14,199 nt of DNA, from positions 1 to 14,199 of the forward strand of contig JAAKFB010000018.1 in NCBI GenBank assembly GCA_011065235.1. The letters are read 5' to 3'. Below, piece by piece: positions 1 to 6,643 of the stretch. Origin of the DNA: Chlamydiota bacterium. GTDB taxonomy: Bacteria > Chlamydiota > Chlamydiia > Chlamydiales > Rhabdochlamydiaceae. How positions within the stretch are numbered: position 1 is the stretch's first letter; every line of letters starts with the position of its first letter. The notes beneath the pieces are model-generated. The model did not search any database. It saw nothing but the letters and a program-made list of their open reading frames with translations, and had not been told where the DNA came from. Made by a program: the position numbers and the translations under genes.

Positions 1-825
1 GACAAGCTGGGGAATGGCATCTGTGAGAATAGGAATCATGGGCTGGCCTAAAATATCGATTTCCCCTTTTTCGTACATTTGGAGAGATGTCATCTCACTG
101 CTGACCATGCTCAGTTGGATTTCTTGGAGAATCACGCTGTTTGCACGATGATAGTGAGGGTTTTTTGCAAGAACGATTACGTTATTGCGCTTCCATTCCT
201 TGAGAATGAAAGGACCGCTGCAAATGAAGTTTTTCCCACTGTTTTGATCCCATTCTGGATGCGAGTGATCGATTTCAGAGTTAACTGGATAAAAAACGCA
301 AAAGGCAATGAGATCTAAAAAATAGGGAGTGGGGCGTTCAAGAGTGATTTCGAGTACTCTGGCATCTAACGATTTGATTCCGACTTCTGAAAGGGAAGAG
401 ATCCCCATTTTTGCCCCTTCTGCATTTTTAATGGGATAGAGCAAATGCGCATTCATCGCAGGGAAATCGGGATGAAGGATGTCTTTCCAAGATTTTTCGA
501 AATCCCAAGCTGTGATGGGAGTTCCATCAGACCAATAGGCATCTCGCAGGTGAAATGTATAAACAGTGCGGTCTTCTGAAATGTCGATGGTTTCGGCAAG
601 AGAGGGCGAAATATTGTCATCATCATCCTGGCGGACGAGTCCGTCGAAGAGCAAAAAATGGAAGAGTGAGGAAATGAGATCCCCTCCTTTACGAGGATCT
701 AGGGTTGCCGGATCTGAAGGGATATTAAGGTTAAGACGCTGTGCAATTGGTGGTGGCAAAGACGTTTTTTGGCATCCGGAAAAGAGAAAGCTCATACAAG
801 CGAGGATCAAAAAAATCTTTTGCAC
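1..825 (-). CDS. Oligopeptide ABC transporter substrate-binding lipoprotein (OppA-like), N-terminal part
   Basis: The minus strand is open from 825 to the window edge (275 codons; the 3' end is missing). The product begins with a lipoprotein signal: a basic N-terminus, a hydrophobic stretch, and a lipobox L-F-S-G-C whose Cys is residue 18. After this comes a family-5 extracellular solute-binding start (N-I-P-S-D-P-A-T-L-D-P at about 34-44, then F-D-G-L-V) and the W-S-D-G-T-P-I-T-A-W-D-F segment typical of peptide-binding proteins. Such proteins sit on the outer face of the inner membrane and deliver peptides to an Opp/Dpp permease. The start is taken as GTG at 825, because it gives a normal signal length and GGGGAG lies just upstream; the spacing is short, and no ATG fits this frame upstream. 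No permease genes are visible; they may lie beyond the left edge. Family call is confident, substrate is not. Confidence 0.85.
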   Translation of the reverse strand, partial: MQKIFLILACMSFLFSGCQKTSLPPPIAQRLNLNIPSDPATLDPRKGGDLISSLFHFLLFDGLVRQDDDDNISPSLAETIDISEDRTVYTFHLRDAYWSDGTPITAWDFEKSWKDILHPDFPAMNAHLLYPIKNAEGAKMGISSLSEVGIKSLDARVLEITLERPTPYFLDLIAFCVFYPVNSEIDHSHPEWDQNSGKNFICSGPFILKEWKRNNVIVLAKNPHYHRANSVILQEIQLSMVSSEMTSLQMYEKGEIDILGQPMIPILTDAIPQLV

Positions 826-892
826 AGGCTCCCCATTATTCTCATTAAAGAATGAGGAAATTTAAGGGGTTGGAGGTTATTTGTAAAGGTCA

Positions 893-995
893 GGGCTCGT
901 AAGAAAATAATTTGGACACTTCTCGAGGGAAAAATCTTCAAGATCTGAACCGTTTTCCGGCTCGACAACTGTCCAACTTATTTTCTTACGAGCCC
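893..995. repeat. 103-bp palindromic element between cydB and the oppA-like gene
   Basis: The outer 35 bases (893-927) are the reverse complement of 961-995 with only 3 mismatches; the outermost 18 are perfect and begin GGGCTCGTAAGAAAATAA. The 33-base centre has further partial symmetry around AGATCT. It lies 14 bases after the cydB stop and 67 bases before the oppA-like start. As RNA it would fold into a long hairpin on either strand. No U-tract follows it on the minus strand, so it is not a textbook intrinsic terminator. I see no clear target-site duplication and no ORF. It may be a MITE-like or REP-like element, possibly recruited as a transcript end or mRNA stabiliser. Confidence 0.8.
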
Positions 996-1009
996 TTAGC
1001 CATCGAGTA

Positions 1010-2029
1010 TCAGTAACTGGTGTCTTCAAGTTCAACTTTACCTCGAAATACACGGTAAGCGTAAAAGCCATAGGCTAAGACAAGGGGAATTCCAATCGCA
1101 ACAATGATAAGAAGAATTTTAAGCGTCAATTGCGATGAGGAGGAATTGAAAATCAACAAGCTATTTGTCTCGGGGTTGACTGTAGAGCGGAGCATATAAG
1201 GATAAGTGCCAATTGTCACGAGAGAGAGTAAGAGTGCGATACTCAGACAAGAAGAGAGAAAAGCCCACCCATCTTTTTGGTGCTTCATCAAAAAAGGGAC
1301 CGAAATAATAGTGGTCAGAGACACCAGAGGGACGAGAAAAAGGGCGGGGTATTTCAACATCGGAGCAATCATATAGGGCTTGTCATAGTGTGTGGCAATG
1401 GTGACTACGATATAGAGAATGATAAAAAGGGCAATGCACCGAGGAACATAACGACGCATCCGATCATGGAGCTCGCCTTGTGTTTTCATGACGAGAAAAA
1501 TGGAGCCGTGCATGGCAAATAATGCAATCGCCATGAATGCGACGAGAACGGCGTAGGGGTTAAGAAAAGTGGTGAAAGTGCCAATGTAATTGAAATCTTC
1601 ATTTAGCGGCACTCCTGTAATAAGATTTCCCAATATCAATCCAATTCCAAACGAAATAACCAAGCTACCAAGAGCAAAGACCCAATCCCAAGTGCTTCTC
1701 CAGCGCGGGGATTCCCTCTTGCTTCGAAACTCGATTGAAACGGCACGAAAAATCAATCCCATGAGAAGGATCATGGTAAAGGTATAAAAAGAGGAAAATA
1801 TTGAGGCAAAGACGCCGGGAAAACCCGCAAATAGGGCACCGCCGACGACAACAAGCCACACTTCATTGCCGTCCCAAATAGGGCCGATGGCATTGAGAAA
1901 GATCCGCCTTTCTTCGTCGCTTTTTGCAAAAGGATGAAGGAGCCCAACGCCCAAATCAAACCCATCGAGCATGGCATAACAAATCAAGCATGTAACGATA
2001 ACGAGATAAAAGGCGATTTCAAGGTTCAC
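1010..2029 (-). CDS. cydB: Cytochrome bd quinol oxidase subunit II
   Basis: This 339-residue polytopic membrane protein is subunit II of cytochrome bd, which with CydA oxidises quinol and reduces O2 to water at the inner membrane without pumping protons. Family signatures are visible: Y-A-M-L-D-G-F-D-L-G-V-G at 18-29 and G-P-I-W-D-G-N-E-V-W-L at 49-59, plus roughly eight hydrophobic helices spread over the chain. Length is within the usual CydB range. The start is GTG at 2029, sharing one base with the cydA TAG stop (TAGTG). A CGGAG seven bases upstream is a good ribosome site inside the end of cydA, which suggests coupled translation. The C-terminus is short and charged. Confidence 0.95.
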   Translation of the reverse strand: MNLEIAFYLVIVTCLICYAMLDGFDLGVGLLHPFAKSDEERRIFLNAIGPIWDGNEVWLVVVGGALFAGFPGVFASIFSSFYTFTMILLMGLIFRAVSIEFRSKRESPRWRSTWDWVFALGSLVISFGIGLILGNLITGVPLNEDFNYIGTFTTFLNPYAVLVAFMAIALFAMHGSIFLVMKTQGELHDRMRRYVPRCIALFIILYIVVTIATHYDKPYMIAPMLKYPALFLVPLVSLTTIISVPFLMKHQKDGWAFLSSCLSIALLLSLVTIGTYPYMLRSTVNPETNSLLIFNSSSSQLTLKILLIIVAIGIPLVLAYGFYAYRVFRGKVELEDTSY

Positions 2030-3390
2030 TATTTAGCTCCGGGTACTCGGCTATAAATGGTTGTTGTCTCCTTGTCATCGACCGGTCCATGCTTGATTTT
2101 TCGATCGAGAAGAAAAATGAATAGGAATAAGAGAACCAGATAGATGGAAGCTAGCATTATCAGCGAACCCAGAACTTGGCCTGCGACAATATTCGGTGAG
2201 ACTCCCTGGACTGTGCGTAGCTGTTTCCAGACTACCCAAGGTTGGCGTCCAATTTCAGCAGTCATCCATCCAACCATGTTGGCAATTTGTGGGAAAAAAG
2301 CTGAGAGAACGAGAAAGCGGAGGACCCATTTCGATTTTTGAAGCCGGGCTTTGCGCAGAAGAATAAATCCAACATAGGCTCCGAGGACCATTAAGCTCCA
2401 CATGTAAATCATCGTGTGATAGGCCTGAAAAACGGGCTGAATCGGAGGCTGCTCATCGGCAGGGATTTCATCTAAGCCGAGGACTGGAGTTTTCACGTTG
2501 CGATAGATAAGAAAGCTGAGGAGTCCTGGGATTTGAATTCCCTTAACGGTGCGGGTTTTTTTGTCGACCCATCCAATGAGATTCATGGCTGTGTAGTCTT
2601 TTGTCTCGTAAATCCCTTCCATTGCAGCGAGCTTTGAGGGTTGATTTTTGGCGACGCCGCGTGCAGTTGAATCGGCTGAAATGAGTTGTAAAATCAACAC
2701 AACACATGCGAGAGAGAGGCCGATTTTCATGGAGCACTTTGCAAAGTCGAGATGCTTTTGCTTCAAAAGATAATAGGCGCTAATGCTGATGATAAGGAAA
2801 AGGCCTGTGAGCCAGCAGCCGAGCACGACATGTGTTATACGGTCGATGCTAGAAGGGTTGAGGATCATTGTCCACCAGTCCGTGACGACAGCGCGTATCC
2901 TCGTTCCGTCTTGGACGATTTTATATCCAGCGGGAGTTTGCATCCAGGAGTTAGCTGCGACGATCCATATAGCGCTGAAATGGGCTCCAAAAGAGACACA
3001 AATGGTGGCAAAGTAGTGCATACGCGGACTGACTTTTTTCCAGCCAAACATCATAATTCCCAAAAATCCGGCTTCGAGGAAGAAAGCGAAAATCCCTTCG
3101 GCTCCCAAGGCACTACCAAAAACATCTCCCACATAGCGGGAATAATCGGCCCAGTTTGTTCCAAAATTGAAGACTTGAACCAGGCCGGTTGCAACACCAA
3201 GTGCAAAGGTGAGTCCGAAAATTTTGGCCCAAAATTTGGTCATTTGCAAATAGAGGGGTTTTTTCGTCTTGAGATACATCCCTTCAATGATCACCAAATA
3301 GAGTCCTAATCCGATGCTCAAAGGGGGATAAATATAGTGAAACATACTTGTCATCGCGAATTGAATTCGCGAAAGCATTACAACGTCCAT
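2029..3390 (-). CDS. cydA: Cytochrome bd quinol oxidase subunit I
   Basis: This 453-residue protein is the haem-bearing subunit I of cytochrome bd. Visible landmarks match the family: His18 (haem b595 ligand position), the E98-G-I-F-A-F-F-L-E106 pair, His187 (haem b558 ligand position), the quinol-site stretch K-L-A-A-M-E-G at 253-259, and G-R-Q-P-W at 381-385. Y-H-T-M-I around 324-328 probably supplies the second b558 ligand (Met327). It is about 70 residues shorter than E. coli CydA, consistent with the short Q-loop subfamily. It is first in a cydAB unit and cydB overlaps its stop codon. The start ATG at 3390 has no obvious Shine-Dalgarno; an in-frame ATG at 3378 is an alternative. A TATAAT hexamer lies upstream. 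In an intracellular bacterium this oxidase would support respiration at low oxygen. Confidence 0.95.
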   Translation of the reverse strand: MDVVMLSRIQFAMTSMFHYIYPPLSIGLGLYLVIIEGMYLKTKKPLYLQMTKFWAKIFGLTFALGVATGLVQVFNFGTNWADYSRYVGDVFGSALGAEGIFAFFLEAGFLGIMMFGWKKVSPRMHYFATICVSFGAHFSAIWIVAANSWMQTPAGYKIVQDGTRIRAVVTDWWTMILNPSSIDRITHVVLGCWLTGLFLIISISAYYLLKQKHLDFAKCSMKIGLSLACVVLILQLISADSTARGVAKNQPSKLAAMEGIYETKDYTAMNLIGWVDKKTRTVKGIQIPGLLSFLIYRNVKTPVLGLDEIPADEQPPIQPVFQAYHTMIYMWSLMVLGAYVGFILLRKARLQKSKWVLRFLVLSAFFPQIANMVGWMTAEIGRQPWVVWKQLRTVQGVSPNIVAGQVLGSLIMLASIYLVLLFLFIFLLDRKIKHGPVDDKETTTIYSRVPGAK

Positions 3391-3416
3391 GGGGACGGAT
3401 TGTCTATCAAGTGAAA

Positions 3417-3422
3417 ATTATA
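3417..3422 (-). promoter_or_regulatory. Possible -10 box of the cydAB promoter
   Basis: On the minus strand the perfect hexamer TATAAT ends 27 bases before the cydA ATG, in an AT-rich patch. At 16-18 bases upstream no convincing TTGACA-like -35 is visible, so the call rests on the -10 match and its position alone. Confidence 0.4.
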
Positions 3423-3710
3423 TTCAAGCGAATTTAGATGGCGTTTATGAACTGCTTTCGCCGCCAATAAGAGCTATCTTTTTCCCTATGAGAAACTTTT
3501 CAAGCTCCACAAACTCAATTTGAGTTTTGCTTGGCAGGGCTACTTAAAAGACAGCATGGCAAACTTCGTTGCCATGTCCGGCGCTAACGCGTCTTGAGCG
3601 CCAATGGCTGCGGCAAATCGGTCCCTTCGCAAAGCGAGCCGTGCATTCGCACTGATCCCTCTTTGCACGGGCCAATTTTCCTTTGCCCTAGTCGCCGCGG
3701 GCTGCTCGAG

Positions 3711-3734
3711 CATAAAAAAGAGCCCTTTTTTATG
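3711..3734 (-). terminator. Candidate intrinsic terminator after the sppA-polA-coaE-rho-HD operon
   Basis: A perfect 10-bp stem CATAAAAAAG/CTTTTTTATG with a four-base loop, 27 bases beyond the stop of the HD-like gene. On the minus strand the second arm carries six U. Weaker outer pairing (CTGC/GCAG) extends the stem. The stem is almost all A-U, which is weak for a terminator, and the symmetry would let it act on either strand. Confidence 0.4.
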
Positions 3735-3754
3735 TCGCTCGCAGGACTATTCTT

Positions 3755-3783
3755 ACAGATTCATCGCATCGAGGGACGATAGG
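3755..3783. repeat. 29-bp copy of the 3' end of rho (copy A)
   Basis: These 29 bases match 4764-4792 in rho at 28 of 29 positions and in the same orientation. The stop codon and last residues of the HD-like gene lie inside this copy, read one frame away from the rho frame. Homology appears to fade on both sides. Confidence 0.8.
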
Positions 3784-4705
3784 GGACAAGTTGAATTATT
3801 AGAATCAGGATCGCTCTGATTACGTTGAAGGGAAAAAAGATAACTCGCATGAAAAAATTCTGCTTTTTGATGGATGGAAAAGAGAGAGAGGCAAAATCGT
3901 AAGAGTCTTTTGCGAGCGCAATGGAAAGGACGGGGTGCTTTTTTCGATTATTTTCGATAACCTGAAACAAATGATGCATGAAATTTTCATTCTTTGAAAA
4001 TTCAGGTGCAAACTTTTTCTTCTCGGTGATTTGAACAAAATCCCACACTTCTTCGATGAGTTGATCTCGAAAGGAATGGCATTTCGCTTTGTTGATGGGA
4101 AACGCATGTGAGTGATTCAAAAAGGTCAAAAGCTCTTTCCTAAATCCATTTTTTTCGCCAAGACCCATAAGAACGCGCATGATGTCGAGGCAATCGCCTG
4201 ATTGAACAAGAGCATATTCTATGGGGTATTCTTTTTGAGATCCGTCTTTGACGACAATATCTGCTTGCTTAGATGCAACAAAAGATCCAGTGCCTTTTTT
4301 AAGAAGGTGTTTTTTTAGAATCTTGGCAGAATCCTTTTCCCAAACGTCCTCGGTATTTCCCTGTCTTCCTGCATCATGCAGGCCGATCGCTCGTCTCATG
4401 AGATTGAAATTCACGGGGATGCCGAGGAAATGATAGTAGCGCCCCATCACTTCACAAAAAATTAAGCTGCGGGCGATGTGCATACGTCCATGGCTGCGGG
4501 ACCTGTCGAATCCTTTTTCATGCCTCTCGTAGTAGGGGAAAATTTCATTCTCGCATTCAGGGATAAACTGATGAAAAGAATGGAAGCTGTTTGTGGATTT
4601 TGCCTTTGCAGAAATCAGGACATCTTGGAATTTTCCAGTAATTGAGCTTGGAAGAGGGCAATAGTGCCAACACAAATTCTTTAGAGATTCAACGGCGGAG
4701 ATCAT
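3761..4705 (-). CDS. HD-like hydrolase/phosphodiesterase candidate with hydrophobic C-terminus, unknown role
   Basis: A 314-residue protein I do not recognise as a named gene. A histidine-rich core is visible: R-S-H-G-R-M-H-I-A-R at 70-79 (His72, His76, Arg79), L-H-D-A-G-R-Q at 109-115, then E-D-V-W-E-K-D-S-A at 119-127, and Q-S-G-D-C-L-D-I-M-R at 168-177. This is an HD-superfamily-like layout. From memory it also resembles the phosphodiesterase domain of the Legionella SidE (SdeA/DupA) family in its H-x3-H and downstream HD/R motifs. That family removes phosphoribosyl-linked ubiquitin; function here is inference. Residues about 284-307 are strongly hydrophobic, suggesting a C-terminal membrane anchor. 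The start ATG overlaps the rho stop (ATGA), so translation is probably coupled. The final residues (V-P-Y-R-P-S-M-R) are encoded by the copied rho fragment, so the native C-terminus may have been replaced. Confidence 0.75.
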   Translation of the reverse strand: MISAVESLKNLCWHYCPLPSSITGKFQDVLISAKAKSTNSFHSFHQFIPECENEIFPYYERHEKGFDRSRSHGRMHIARSLIFCEVMGRYYHFLGIPVNFNLMRRAIGLHDAGRQGNTEDVWEKDSAKILKKHLLKKGTGSFVASKQADIVVKDGSQKEYPIEYALVQSGDCLDIMRVLMGLGEKNGFRKELLTFLNHSHAFPINKAKCHSFRDQLIEEVWDFVQITEKKKFAPEFSKNENFMHHLFQVIENNRKKHPVLSIALAKDSYDFASLSFPSIKKQNFFMRVIFFPFNVIRAILILIIQLVPYRPSMR

Positions 4706-6036
4706 TCTTTCATTGAGAGGAGGAATTCTACGTTAGAATTGGTCTTTTTCAGCCGATTCGTCAACAGATTCATCGCATCGAGGGGCGATAGGTCCCCGAG
4801 AGAGCGGCGCATCGTGAAAATCTTCTCGAGCTCATCTGCATGAAAGAGAAGATCTTCTTTGCGCGTTCCACTCTTCATTAGATCGATCGCAGGCCAAACA
4901 CGGCGTTCAGCAAGGCGGCGATCGAGGACGAGTTCCATGTTCCCCGTTCCCTTAAACTCTTCGAAAATCACCTCGTCCATGCGAGAGCCGGTCTCGATGA
5001 GCGCGGTTGCGATAATGGTGATAGAGCCCCCTTCTTCGAGATTACGTGCAGCTCCGAAAAAGCGCTTGGGTTTGTGGAGAGCATTGGCGTCGACACCTCC
5101 AGAGAGGATTTTGCCAGAATGGGGTTGTACTGTGTTGTAAGCACGGGCAAGGCGGGTCAAATTGTCGAGCAGGATGACAACATCATGGCCATATTCGACA
5201 AGACGGCGGGCTTTTTCAATGGCCATTTCAGAGACTTGAACGTGACGTTCAGGAGGCTCGTCAAAGGTGGAAGAAACAACTTCGCCTTTGACACTGCGAA
5301 CCATGTCGGTCACTTCCTCTGGCCGCTCGTCGATAAGAAGGACGATGAGCTTGACCTTCGGGTTATTTGTGGCGATTGAGTTTGCAATGTTCTGCATGAT
5401 GACTGTTTTCCCGGAACGGGGAGGGGCGACAATCAAAGCTCTTTGTCCTTTTCCGATAGGAGCTACGAGATCGATGACGCGTGTCGTCAGATTCTCTTTT
5501 GTAGTCTCCATGACGAGGCGCTCGTCTGGATAGAGAGGAGTGAGGTTTTCAAAGAAAATCCGGTGTTTGCCTTTTTCCGGGATCTCATTATTGATTTTTT
5601 CGACTTTGAGCATGGCAAAGTACTTTTCTTTTTCTTTCGGCGAGCGGATCGACCCAAAAATCGTGTCACCCTTTTTCAAGTCGAAGCGGCGGATTTGAGC
5701 GGGAGAGACATAAATATCTTCTGCAGAGGGTAGGTAGTTGTAGTTTGGAGAGCGTAAAAATCCAAAACCATCTGGTAGAACCTCTAGTACTCCTTCTGCA
5801 ACGAGGACCTCTCCAGGGCTGGAGGACTTCTTTTTGACGATCTCAAAGACCATTTGTGATTTAGTGAGCGAGCTCAAATTTGTCAGTCCCATATTGAGGG
5901 CAAATTGGTTGAGCTGCTCGATATTCATGCGCTGAAGATCGGCGATCCGGGTGATGGAAATTTCTTTTGAGGGCTTTGGAGGAGGAAGAGGCTGATTTTC
6001 TGTGACGTTTTGTTGAGGGGAATCGTCTTCGTGCAT
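4702..6036 (-). CDS. rho: Transcription termination factor Rho
   Basis: Rho is a hexameric RNA-dependent ATPase/helicase that ends transcription. The 444-residue product is near the usual length. An N-terminal Pro/charged extension (1-30) precedes the Rho N-terminal helical domain (about 31-70). Next is the RNA-binding cold-shock-like domain with G-F-G-F-L-R-S at 90-96. The ATPase core has Walker A A-P-P-R-S-G-K-T at 204-211, L-I-D-E-R-P-E-E at 234-241, Walker B V-V-I-L-L-D at 286-291, the Q-loop S-G-K-I-L-S-G-G-V-D at 307-316, and the R-loop G-T-G-N-M-E-L at 363-369. The start ATG at 6036 is one base after the coaE stop, with AGGA six bases upstream. Its 3' end (4764-4792) is duplicated about 1 kb downstream. 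Confidence 0.97.
   Translation of the reverse strand: MHEDDSPQQNVTENQPLPPPKPSKEISITRIADLQRMNIEQLNQFALNMGLTNLSSLTKSQMVFEIVKKKSSSPGEVLVAEGVLEVLPDGFGFLRSPNYNYLPSAEDIYVSPAQIRRFDLKKGDTIFGSIRSPKEKEKYFAMLKVEKINNEIPEKGKHRIFFENLTPLYPDERLVMETTKENLTTRVIDLVAPIGKGQRALIVAPPRSGKTVIMQNIANSIATNNPKVKLIVLLIDERPEEVTDMVRSVKGEVVSSTFDEPPERHVQVSEMAIEKARRLVEYGHDVVILLDNLTRLARAYNTVQPHSGKILSGGVDANALHKPKRFFGAARNLEEGGSITIIATALIETGSRMDEVIFEEFKGTGNMELVLDRRLAERRVWPAIDLMKSGTRKEDLLFHADELEKIFTMRRSLGDLSPLDAMNLLTNRLKKTNSNVEFLLSMKE
4764..4792. repeat. 29-bp segment of rho duplicated downstream (copy B, parental)
   Basis: This segment lies within the conserved C-terminal rho codons (L-S-P-L-D-A-M-N-L-L region) and matches 3755-3783 at 28 of 29 bases. 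Because it encodes conserved Rho residues in frame, this is the likely source copy. Confidence 0.8.
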
Positions 6037-6037
6037 G

Positions 6038-6643
6038 TTATTCCTGGGTTATGTTGTGATAAAAAGTTTCGACCTGTTTCTCCAACTGAGCGAAATCACC
6101 ATCGTTCTGAATGGTGAAGTCAGCTTTTGCACTTTTTTCTGCAGGCGGAAGTTGATGGGCCATACGGTTTTCAAATTCTTGGACTGAATGGTTAGTTTTT
6201 TCTTGGAAGCGTCTTTTTGCAGTCTTTGGATCGGTAATGACGGTGACAACGGTGTCAAAAAGGTGGTGGCTTTCAATTTCATAAAGAAGGGGGATTTCAG
6301 CGATAAAAAGGGTAAATTTCTTTTGATCTTTGACTTGGTTATAGTGTTTTTCTACTTCCTCTAAAACGGCTGGGTGGAGAATTTTCTCCAGAGACTTTAG
6401 GGTTTCAGTATTGTTAAAAACTTTTTTCGCTATTAAAGCTCGATTAAACTGCGTGTCGGTTAGGATGTCTTCCCCGAGCAAACTCACAATTTCCTGACCA
6501 ATTTTGCTTTGAGGATCGAGCAACTGGTGGACAATCTCGTCAGCGCTAATGACATAAGCGCCTTTTTTCTTCAGAATCTCGCAGACAGAGGTTTTTCCTG
6601 AGGAGAGCCCACCCGTGATGGCAACTTTCTTCAAAACTAACAT
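6038..6643 (-). CDS. coaE: Dephospho-CoA kinase
   Basis: CoaE carries out the last step of coenzyme A synthesis, phosphorylating the 3'-OH of dephospho-CoA with ATP in the cytosol. The 201-residue product has the P-loop G-G-L-S-S-G-K-T at 11-18, I-S-A-D-E-I-V-H around 32-39 (substrate-site Asp), L-H-P-A-V-L-E-E-V-E, and the I-A-E-I-P-L-L-Y-E segment that corresponds to the family V-P-L-L-F-E motif. The start chosen is ATG at 6643, which gives M-L-V-L-K-K-V-A, close to the chlamydial CoaE start I remember, and overlaps the polA stop by 7 bases. A TTG at 6652 (GGA six bases upstream) would add three residues. It lies between polA and rho in the operon; the rho start is one base past its stop. 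Confidence 0.93.
   Translation of the reverse strand: MLVLKKVAITGGLSSGKTSVCEILKKKGAYVISADEIVHQLLDPQSKIGQEIVSLLGEDILTDTQFNRALIAKKVFNNTETLKSLEKILHPAVLEEVEKHYNQVKDQKKFTLFIAEIPLLYEIESHHLFDTVVTVITDPKTAKRRFQEKTNHSVQEFENRMAHQLPPAEKSAKADFTIQNDGDFAQLEKQVETFYHNITQE

Larger units (their letters stand above)
3391..3754. other. Gene-free, hairpin-rich intergenic region upstream of cydA
   Basis: About 360 bases with no convincing gene between the end of the HD-like gene and cydA. It contains a series of short inverted repeats: AAACTCA/TGAGTTT at 3511-3517 and 3521-3527, flanked by CAAGC/GCTTG; CATGGCAA/TTGCCATG at 3555-3562 and 3569-3576; GGCGCT/AGCGCC at 3580-3585 and 3597-3602; CCGTGCA/TGCACGG at 3639-3645 and 3664-3670; and an A/T-rich hairpin at 3711-3734. 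The ORFs crossing it look like chance readings. It could hold one or more degenerate mobile or repetitive elements, or a structured RNA; I cannot tell which. Confidence 0.5.

Noticed and set aside
877..1071. 64-residue minus-strand frame covering the 893-995 palindrome
   Set aside because: It starts inside cydB in another frame and its sequence is dictated by the palindrome, with no ribosome site or family resemblance.
2752..3309. 185-residue plus-strand open frame opposite cydA
   Set aside because: It is entirely antisense to well-conserved cydA codons, and the translation is low-complexity and unlike any family. It is a shadow frame.
3604..3819. 71-residue plus-strand open frame in the hairpin-rich intergenic region
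   Set aside because: It crosses several inverted repeats and the end of the HD-like gene, lacks a ribosome site, and is better explained as chance reading through repeats.
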